Source: Nocardioides sp. YR527
GTDB lineage: Bacteria; Actinomycetota; Actinomycetes; Propionibacteriales; Nocardioidaceae
Assembly: GCF_900101045.1 (NCBI RefSeq)
Contig: NZ_FNFN01000013.1
Location: forward strand, 39,581 to 103,580
Reading direction: 5' to 3'
DNA: 64,000 nt
Notes under the pieces: model-generated
Told to the model about the DNA's origin: nothing
What the model saw: only the letters and a program-made list of their open reading frames with translations
The model's database searches: none
Translations under genes and position numbers: made by a program
Shown: positions 58,277 through 64,000 of the stretch, in pieces
Position numbering within the stretch: position 1 is the first letter of the stretch
Layout: every line of letters begins with the position of its first letter

Positions 58277-59593
58277 TCAGCCTTCTTCATGCCCAGCCTC
58301 CTTCGTGCGAGGCTGCTTCAGCCGCACTTCGGTTCCTTCTCCCGGAGACGATCTCACCACAGCCGACCCGCCGTGGCGCGACATCCGGTCGATGATGCTG
58401 TCTCGTACGCCGTGCCGATCGGCAGAGACCTCGTCCAGGACGAAGCCTTCACCCCGGTCGCGGACGAAGACCTCGTAGGCCTCGTCGGTCGCCTCGGCAT
58501 AGACGTCGACGCGGCCGGTGCCGGCGTGCTTCGCGGCGTTGGTCACGGCCTCGCGGGTGGCCGCGACGATCGGGCGCACGGTCTCGTCGAAGGGACCGTC
58601 GCCGACGACCACCACGTCGACGGTCACGCCGTGGGCGTCCTCGACCTCGGCGGAGGCCGCCTTCAGCGCGGCCGCGAACGTCTCGTCGGCCTCGGCGGGG
58701 GTCGAGAAGAGCCATTCGCGCAGGTCGCGCTCCTGGGCGCGGGCCAGCTTCTGCACCATCGCGGGATCACCGGAGTTGCGCTGGATCAGGGCGAGGGTCT
58801 GGAGGACGGAGTCGTGCAGATGGGCGGCCATGTCCGCGCGTTCCTGGCTCCGGATCCGCTCTTCCCGCTCACTGCCCAGGTCGCTCGCGAGCTGGCGCAC
58901 CCAGGGACCGGCGACCAGGAAGCCGGCACCGAGCACGATCAGGCCCGCGATGATCAGCGCCGTGGCGTTGCCCAGGTCGAGCTGGCCGCCGGCGAGGATC
59001 ACCGCGAAGAGCATCAGCCCGACACCGACCCCGACCCGGACGTACGCCCGCCAGCCGCCCTTGCCGAAGACCATCCGCACCAGGTCGAGGCGGCCGGTGC
59101 CGTCGATCCAGCGCTCGCGCTGGGCCGCGTCGGCCTGGCGCCACAGCAGTGCGACGCCGGCGACACCGAGCATCGCCGGCCAGATCAGCGCGCCGGCGCC
59201 GAGCACCGCGTCGAAGAGCACGATGGCACCGAATCCGAGCGCGAGCAGCGCGATCGCCGGGCCCTTGTCGACGCCCCCGGAGCGCGAGGAGGGCCGGCGG
59301 CCGCCGCGAGTGGCGCTCTCGCCACCCGGCGTGGACTGCTCCAGGTGTGGGGCGGCGGGGATGAAGATCCACAGGGCGGCGTAGAGCAGCACGCCGAAGC
59401 CGCTGAAGACCGCGGTCACCACGAAGAATGCGCGCACCGCCAGGACCGGCAGACCGAGGTGCTCGGCCAGGCCGGCGGCCACGCCGCCGATCACCGAGGC
59501 GTCGGTGTCGCGGTAGGCGCGGCGTACCCCTGGGGGCGGTGGCGGGGCCGGCAGCTCCGTCGGCGCATGGGTTGTCGTCATGATGACAACCAT
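58277..59593 (-). CDS. PspC-domain sensor histidine kinase (LiaS-like)
   Basis: This 438-residue membrane kinase has an N-terminal PspC domain (about 22-80: RDTDASVIGGVAAGLAEHLG, YAALWIFIP). Four to five further helices lie at about 112-230. The HisKA_3 dimerisation helix carries phospho-His260 in HLHDSVLQTLALIQ. The C-terminal ATPase has N-box EAVTNAAKHAG, G1 DRGEGF and G2 SSPGEGTEV. I chose ATG 59593 (AGGTG upstream); ATG 59581 is also possible. It is co-transcribed with the response regulator and divergent from a PspC/LiaF-like gene. The usual signal for such systems is envelope stress. Confidence 0.93.
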   Translation of the reverse strand: MVVIMTTTHAPTELPAPPPPPGVRRAYRDTDASVIGGVAAGLAEHLGLPVLAVRAFFVVTAVFSGFGVLLYAALWIFIPAAPHLEQSTPGGESATRGGRRPSSRSGGVDKGPAIALLALGFGAIVLFDAVLGAGALIWPAMLGVAGVALLWRQADAAQRERWIDGTGRLDLVRMVFGKGGWRAYVRVGVGVGLMLFAVILAGGQLDLGNATALIIAGLIVLGAGFLVAGPWVRQLASDLGSEREERIRSQERADMAAHLHDSVLQTLALIQRNSGDPAMVQKLARAQERDLREWLFSTPAEADETFAAALKAASAEVEDAHGVTVDVVVVGDGPFDETVRPIVAATREAVTNAAKHAGTGRVDVYAEATDEAYEVFVRDRGEGFVLDEVSADRHGVRDSIIDRMSRHGGSAVVRSSPGEGTEVRLKQPRTKEAGHEEG

Positions 59594-59705
59594 CGTCACA
59601 CCTACCGCGGGCACATGCCATGAGGATTCACCCTGATCCTTGCTCACCGAGAACTCAGGGCCGTCCCTGATGGTCTGCGGGGTGCGAAGGAGTCAGAGTA
59701 GGGGT

Positions 59706-61004
59706 GTGACGATCCCGCCCGAGGCACCCCTGCCTCCCACCCCGGAGCCGCCATCGCCGGTCTCCGAGAAGCGCACCCGCCCCAGTGGCGAGCAGCTGCG
59801 CAACCTCAGTGGCCTGCGGCGTACGACCCATGCCTCTCCGGAGGGACGGCACATCGCCGGTGTCGCGGGTGGGATCGCACGCCACTTCGACGTCGACCCG
59901 CTGCTGGTGCGGGTGATGCTGGTGGTCGCGGTGTTCTTCGGGGGCGCCGGCGGGATCGTGTACGTCGCGGCCTGGGTGCTGGTGCCCGAGGACGGTGCCG
60001 AGGACGGGATGATCCCCGTCGGGCCACCCGCCCGCAACCTCCTGCTCTGGATCGCCGGCGGGATCGCGGCGATCTCGCTGCTCGGCGACGCGTTCGGCGA
60101 CACCAGCATCCCCTGGTTCTGGCTCGCGGTGCTCGGGGTGGTCGCGCTCTGGTACGCCAACCGCGGCAAGTGGGGGCGCAAGCGCGGCGGACCTCCCCCG
60201 CCCCCTGCCGCGTCGGCGGCAACCACAGGCTTGGACGTTCCCGCAGCTCAGACACGTGTTCTTCCGGCGCCGTGGCCGCCCGGATCCTACGATCCCAACA
60301 CGCCCCTCGTCCGGACCGGCCGCCGGCGTCCGCCGCTGCTGTTCGGTCGCGCGATCGCGGTCGCCGCGCTGGTCGTGGGGGTCCTGGGGCTCGTCGACGT
60401 CGCCGACTGGGCGCCGGTCCCGACCAGTGCCTACCCGGCGGCGCTGCTGGCCGTCTTCGGTGGCTTCCTCGTGCTCGGCGCGTTCTGGGGCCGGGCGGGC
60501 GGACTGATCTTCCTCGGCCTGATGGCTCTGGTCGCGCTGCCGCTCACGATGATCGACCCGTCGAACTTCGAGACCGGCAGCAGCATCGAGGCCCACCCTC
60601 GAACCGTCGCCGCACTGGAGAGCTCCTACGTGGTCGACGCCGGCTCGATCGTCCTGGACATGAGCGCCATCGACCCGAAGACGCTCGAGGGCCGCGACCT
60701 GGACATCACCAGCACGTTCGGGGAGATCACCGTGATCGTCCCCGACGACGCCACCGTCTCGGTCGAGGCCACCATGGGTACCCTGGGCGAGGCGAAGGTC
60801 TTCGACGAGACCCGCAGCGACGTCGGCGGCTTCGTCGTGACCCGTTCGCACGTGGCCGGTGAGGAAGGCAGCGAGCCCGGCCTCGCCGAGGACGCCGACC
60901 TTCGGCTGACGGCGACCGCTGAACTCGGCGCGATCAACGTCTACGAGGAGAGCGACCCCCGAGCCGTACGCTTCGTCGACACTCCCGAGAGGAGCATCCG
61001 GTGA
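59706..61004 (+). CDS. PspC-domain membrane protein with LiaF-like C-terminus
   Basis: This 432-residue protein has a Pro-rich cytoplasmic start, a PspC domain (about 55-105: HIAGVAGGIARHFDVDPLLV, YVAAWVLVPED) and several helices. A soluble C-terminal domain from about 320 (GSIVLDMSAIDPKTLEGRDL, STFGEITVIVPDDATVSVEA) matches the LiaF/cell-wall-active-antibiotic-response type. It is divergent from the LiaS/LiaR-like pair, with about 110 bp between. In LiaFSR systems LiaF restrains the kinase. GTG 59706 is the best start, although GAAGGAG is 13 nt away. Confidence 0.88.
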   Translation: MTIPPEAPLPPTPEPPSPVSEKRTRPSGEQLRNLSGLRRTTHASPEGRHIAGVAGGIARHFDVDPLLVRVMLVVAVFFGGAGGIVYVAAWVLVPEDGAEDGMIPVGPPARNLLLWIAGGIAAISLLGDAFGDTSIPWFWLAVLGVVALWYANRGKWGRKRGGPPPPPAASAATTGLDVPAAQTRVLPAPWPPGSYDPNTPLVRTGRRRPPLLFGRAIAVAALVVGVLGLVDVADWAPVPTSAYPAALLAVFGGFLVLGAFWGRAGGLIFLGLMALVALPLTMIDPSNFETGSSIEAHPRTVAALESSYVVDAGSIVLDMSAIDPKTLEGRDLDITSTFGEITVIVPDDATVSVEATMGTLGEAKVFDETRSDVGGFVVTRSHVAGEEGSEPGLAEDADLRLTATAELGAINVYEESDPRAVRFVDTPERSIR

Positions 61005-61255
61005 GCTACGACTACGCTCCCCCGCCGCGCTTCGAGGACCAGGCGGCCGCGGAGAAGCCGACCGGCCGCCACCCGGTCAACATCGGCCACCTCGTGATGG
61101 GCCTCGCCTTCCTCGTCTTCGTCGTCGTCTGGGCCCTGATCGTCAGCGGCACCGTGGTCATCCACGACATCGAGGACCTCCGCTGGCTCCTCCCGCTGCC
61201 GTGGATCGTCGGTGGCGGGGTCGGCCTGCTCGCCGCGCTCCTCAGGAAGAGCTGA
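61001..61255 (+). CDS. Small two-helix membrane protein
   Basis: This 84-residue protein has a polar start (SYDYAPPPRFEDQ) and two hydrophobic helices at about 32-50 (VMGLAFLVFVVVWALIVSG) and 63-80 (LLPLPWIVGGGVGLLAALL). Its GTG overlaps the stop of the PspC/LiaF-like gene (GTGA), so it is translationally coupled and probably part of that envelope-stress unit. Family not recognised. Confidence 0.8.
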   Translation: MSYDYAPPPRFEDQAAAEKPTGRHPVNIGHLVMGLAFLVFVVVWALIVSGTVVIHDIEDLRWLLPLPWIVGGGVGLLAALLRKS

Positions 61256-61265
61256 CCCCGACGCG

Positions 61266-62478
61266 TCACGGCGCGGCGACGTCGAGCGACTTCTCCTTGA
61301 ACTTGCCGGCGATCATCGACCGGAACGCACCCCTGGTGACCTTGTTGCCGCCGATCAGCGACATCGTGTTGCGCATCATCAGGTCGCGCCGGGTCTGGGG
61401 CACGAACATGGCCAGCCCGTCGGTACGTCCCGAGCGCTGCTGCACCTCGATGAACGGCCGCAGACGCTGCTCCCACTCCCGCAGCGCCCGCGCGGTGTTG
61501 CCGGGGTTGCGGGCGAGCGTCGTGCCGAGCAGGTCGGCACCGGCGATGCCGGTCGAGGCACCCATCCCGGAGTAGAGCGTCAGGCACCAGGCCGCGTCGC
61601 CGACCAGGACGACGCGGTCGGTGTGCCAGGTCGGCATCACGACCTGGTGGACCGAGTCGAACAGGCTGTCCTCGGCGGCGTCGAACTGGTCGAAGAGGTT
61701 CTCCAGGATCGGTCCGGCCTCCTCGGGGCCGAAGGCGTCGCGGAGCCGGTCGATCGGTGCACCCTGGAACTGGGCGTTCTCGTCGTCGGTCCGGTAGGAG
61801 AACATCACGGTCGGCGTGTGGTCGGCGAAGCCGAACACCCACACCGAGCGGCCCTCCTCGGCGAGGATGAGGCCGTCGGAGGCTCCGAAGCCCGGCACCT
61901 GCTCCTCGAGGAGAGCCACGCCGATGATGTGGTTCAGCGGCCGCATCAGCTCCTCGTCAGGGCCGAAGACCAGGCGGCGTACGGTCGAGCGGAGGCCGTC
62001 TGCGCCCACGACGAGGTCGAAGCGTTCGGTGCTCTCGTGGCCGTCGGTGGTCCGCAGGGTCACCTCGACCCCGTCGGCATGCTCGTCGATGGCGGCGGGG
62101 CTGGTGCCGTACCGGATCTCGGTCGTCTCGACGGCCTGGTCGTAGAGCGCCGACTCGATGTCACCACGCAGGATGAGACGCGGGTCGCCGGGCAGGTCGG
62201 CCGTAGCCCATGCCCGGCCGGCGCTTCGTGCCGGAACGGTCGACGTTGTACGTCATCCCGTCCCGGTCCGTACGGTTCCCGATCGCGTCGAGCACACCCA
62301 TGCGCTGCGCGGTCGCGCGTCCGGTCTCGAACAGTCCGACGAAGTAGCCGGCCTCCCTGCGTTCCGGGGCACGTTCCACGATCACCGGCTGCCAGCCGAT
62401 CTCGCGCAGCCGCATCGCGGTCGCCAGTCCCGCGATGCCCATCCCGACGATCAACGCACGTGGTGTGGCCATGGTCAT
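61266..62478 (-). pseudogene. FAD-dependent monooxygenase interrupted by a frameshift
   Basis: Two minus-strand frames together encode one flavoprotein monooxygenase of the PHBH/TetX type. The first, from ATG 62478 (GGAGG upstream), has the FAD motif ALIVGMGIAGLATAMRLREI and runs to TKRRPGMGYG before stopping at 62161. The second continues ADLPGDPRLILRGDIESALY, then DLVVGADGLRSTVRRL and GDAAWCLTLYSGMGAS to 61266. The switch is at about 62200-62206, where one extra G in TACGGCC would explain it. Either the gene is recently dead or this is a sequence error. It is divergent from a TetR gene with a strong operator between them. Confidence 0.85.
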
Positions 62479-62502
62479 CTCTCCTCCCAAGCGGAGACGC
62501 TT

Positions 62503-62538
62503 TCTCCGGTTAGTTTCGAGCGTAGCACTAACCGGAGA
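62503..62538. promoter_or_regulatory. TetR operator: perfect 12-bp inverted repeat
   Basis: TCTCCGGTTAGT, 12 bp, then ACTAACCGGAGA. It sits midway between the divergent monooxygenase (62478) and TetR (62568) starts, the expected site of autoregulation. Confidence 0.8.
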
Positions 62539-62567
62539 TGAGCCCTCCATTTTGTTAGGGTGGGGTC

Positions 62568-63218
62568 ATGAGTACGTCGCCGACCCAGCACACTCGGCCC
62601 CTGCGCGCCGACGCAGAGCGCAACCGTCAGCGGCTCATCGCCGCCGCCCAGGAGCTCTTCGCATCCCGAGGCATCGACGTCACGCTCGACGACGTCGCCC
62701 GTCATGCCGGCGTCGGCGTCGGCACCGTCTACCGCCGCTTCGCCAACCGCGAGGAGCTCATCGAGGCCGTGCTCATGGGGGCCGTACGCCGCCTTGCCGA
62801 CCACGCCGAGCAGGCCCTGACCAACCCCGACCCCTGGGAAGGCTTCAAAGAGTTCTTCGTCGCCTCCGCCCGCGACTTCGCCGAGAACCGCGGCCTCCGC
62901 GAGCTGGTCCTCGAGCGCGACCGCGGCACCGCGGACGCGTTCGTCGACGCCCGCAACGGATTCCAGCCGGCCACCACCGCCCTCATCAGCCGCGCCCAGG
63001 AGGCAGGCGAACTCCGGGACGATCTCGCGCCCGTCGACTTCCCGCTCATCCAGCTGATGCTCGGCGCGGTCACTCATCACACCCGCGACGTCGCGCCTGA
63101 TCTGTGGCAGCGCTACGTCACGCTCATGCTCGACGGGCTGCGGACTCGGCGGGATGCGCCGTCTGCCTTCGGGGCGCCGGCGATCACTGAGGAGCAGTTT
63201 GATCGGGCGCTTACTTAG
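62568..63218 (+). CDS. TetR-family transcriptional regulator
   Basis: This 216-residue repressor has an N-terminal TetR helix-turn-helix (LIAAAQELFASRGIDVTLDD, VARHAGVGVGTVYRRFANRE). A C-terminal all-helical ligand domain follows with QLMLGAVTHHTRDVAP. ATG 62568 follows a weak AGGG. It is divergent from the FAD monooxygenase and very likely represses it through the 62503-62538 palindrome. The inducer is unknown. Confidence 0.93.
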   Translation: MSTSPTQHTRPLRADAERNRQRLIAAAQELFASRGIDVTLDDVARHAGVGVGTVYRRFANREELIEAVLMGAVRRLADHAEQALTNPDPWEGFKEFFVASARDFAENRGLRELVLERDRGTADAFVDARNGFQPATTALISRAQEAGELRDDLAPVDFPLIQLMLGAVTHHTRDVAPDLWQRYVTLMLDGLRTRRDAPSAFGAPAITEEQFDRALT

Positions 63219-63265
63219 GGCTGCTTCGTGGCTGGGGTGGGCCGCCGACCCGTTCTTGGAGGGTG

Positions 63266-63356
63266 TTCTCGATCTGGACCGGCGTCAAGGACGGGCCTTC
63301 GGCCCGCCGGCTTCGCCGGCCGCTTCGCGGTCCTGGACTCCGGACCAGATCGAGAA
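63266..63356. repeat. Large inverted repeat with three nested mini-hairpins
   Basis: Arms of 27 bp (63266-63292 and 63330-63356; arm begins TTCTCGATCTGG) differ at three positions. The 37-nt interior folds as three consecutive hairpins, each with a TTC loop: GGGCC-ttc-GGCCC, GCCGGC-ttc-GCCGGC and CGC-ttc-GCG. Confidence 0.8.
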
Positions 63357-63505
63357 AGATTTGGCTGGCTATCGGGGCGGCGGCCCGGGTGTGGCGCAGC
63401 GGAATCCTACTGGGGACGGGTGGTGTTGTTGGGGCGGAGGGGTGGCCCTTCGGGCCACTTACCATCCACAATAACGACGCCGTTCGCTCACCGCGAAAAT
63501 AGCCT

Positions 63506-63523
63506 CTGACCTGCACCTATAGG
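63506..63523. repeat. 18-nt element shared with the ABC/idh intergenic region
   Basis: Second copy of CTGACCTGCACCTATAGG (first at 27058-27075). Here it extends to the 12-bp palindrome CACCTATAGGTG, about 70 bp upstream of the DUF222 start. Confidence 0.5.
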
Positions 63524-63592
63524 TGGCTAGGTATCCGTTCGCGGGCGTAGAATCAGACCCATCACAACACGCCTCTGAAGGGAGGGATCACG

Positions 63593-64000
63593 ATGAGTCT
63601 CGAGCACGACGTCGACCACTGGGGCACCAACCCCGGCGACCCGATCGACGCCGCCCTGACCGCCATCGAATCCTCCCTCCAGGACCTGCTCACGAGTGAT
63701 CCGGTCTATTGGCGCACCGGCCAGAAGAAGGACCTGCTGGCCAGGTTGGAGAAGATCCACGCCCAACAGGCCGCGGTGAAGCTGCGGGTGCTGGCCACCG
63801 CGGGCGACATCACGGAGGAGACCGGTGCGAAGGACGTCTCGGGGTGGATGCGGACCGAGCTCCTGGTCGACAAGGCCGCCGCCCGCTCCCAGATCAAGCT
63901 CGCCGCCGGCGTGGCCAAGTACGACCTCGTGGCCGCCGGCCTCGCCGAAGGCGTCGTGTCCCAAGACAAAGCCCGCGTGATCACCAAAGCGTTGGACGCC
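63593..64000 (+). CDS. DUF222 (13E12 family) HNH endonuclease, N-terminal part
   Basis: The visible 136 codons start at ATG 63593 (GGGAGGG upstream) and run off the window. IEKIHAQQ-type helices (LLARLEKIHAQQAAVKLRVL), DVSGWMRTELLVDKAAARS and AGLAEGVVSQDKARVITKAL match the N-terminal DUF222 region of the 13E12 repeat family. These proteins normally end in an HNH nuclease domain, not visible here. They are multi-copy in many actinobacteria and associated with repeats such as REP13E12. The role is unknown. Confidence 0.88.
   Translation, partial: MSLEHDVDHWGTNPGDPIDAALTAIESSLQDLLTSDPVYWRTGQKKDLLARLEKIHAQQAAVKLRVLATAGDITEETGAKDVSGWMRTELLVDKAAARSQIKLAAGVAKYDLVAAGLAEGVVSQDKARVITKALDA

Larger units (their letters stand above)
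63219..63592. other. Palindrome-rich leader before the DUF222 gene
   Basis: This 374-bp region has no supported gene. It contains a 91-bp palindromic structure (63266-63356), a hairpin GTGGCCC-ttc-GGGCCAC at about 63443-63459, and an AT-richer block from about 63465. The CACCTATAGGTG palindrome is at 63514-63525, and a GAAGGGAGGG ribosome-binding site lies just before 63593. Confidence 0.65.

Overview
The window is high-GC DNA with actinobacterial gene content. It carries a monomeric NADP isocitrate dehydrogenase, a three-subunit sdhCAB, a methylmalonyl-CoA mutase pair, a perM-like gene, a UvrD1/PcrA helicase next to an M23 peptidase and sucCD, and SigE-family sigma factors. The 13E12/DUF222 nuclease at the right edge and the palindromic repeats point to Nocardioidaceae or a close relative. 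That placement is an inference from family knowledge; no search was run. No rRNA, tRNA or CRISPR array was seen.

Layout, left to right. 1-9.2 kb: a truncated Ser/Thr kinase, mutA-mutB, small membrane proteins and two paralogous secreted sulfatases. 9.3-14.1 kb: a GT4 glycosyltransferase and sdhCAB, with a DtxR/IdeR-like iron box between them. 14.1-18.5 kb: a membrane protein, a 44-bp-arm palindrome, the divergent ohr/ohrR pair, then an SCO4848-like membrane protein, YihY, a 2H phosphoesterase and trpS. 18.5-27 kb: a HAD-GT20 fusion best read as glucosylglycerol-phosphate synthase/phosphatase, an MFS exporter, an HTH/Clp-N pair behind a cluster of TTGACAC half-sites, and a single-chain asymmetric ABC exporter. 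27-34.4 kb: idh, an aquaporin with a long tail, a DUF3017 protein, folD, purH and purN.

From 34.4 to 54.7 kb the gene order purH-purN-perM ... sucD-sucC-M23-pcrA matches the Mycobacterium tuberculosis Rv0957-Rv0949 order as I remember it. It is broken in two places. At 34.4-35.9 kb there is AT-richer DNA with a SUKH (SMI1/KNR4) immunity-like gene and decayed reading frames. At 37.3-47.3 kb there is a block with three related sigma-factor/membrane-sensor modules, a dicarboxylate symporter, an FMN reductase with its divergent regulator, and a four-LysM protein.

After pcrA come a SulP transporter-carbonic anhydrase fusion, a LiaFSR-like envelope-stress cluster (LuxR-type regulator and PspC-type kinase, divergent from a PspC-LiaF-like protein), a frameshifted FAD monooxygenase divergent from a TetR gene with a perfect inverted-repeat operator, and the start of a DUF222 nuclease behind a palindrome-rich leader.

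The most unusual locus is the sigma/sensor cluster at 37.3-43.4 kb. One member fuses a degenerate sigma factor, a transmembrane helix and a duplicated extracytoplasmic domain in one chain. The other two keep sigma and sensor as adjacent genes and look like a recent tandem duplication with a 75-nt identical tract.
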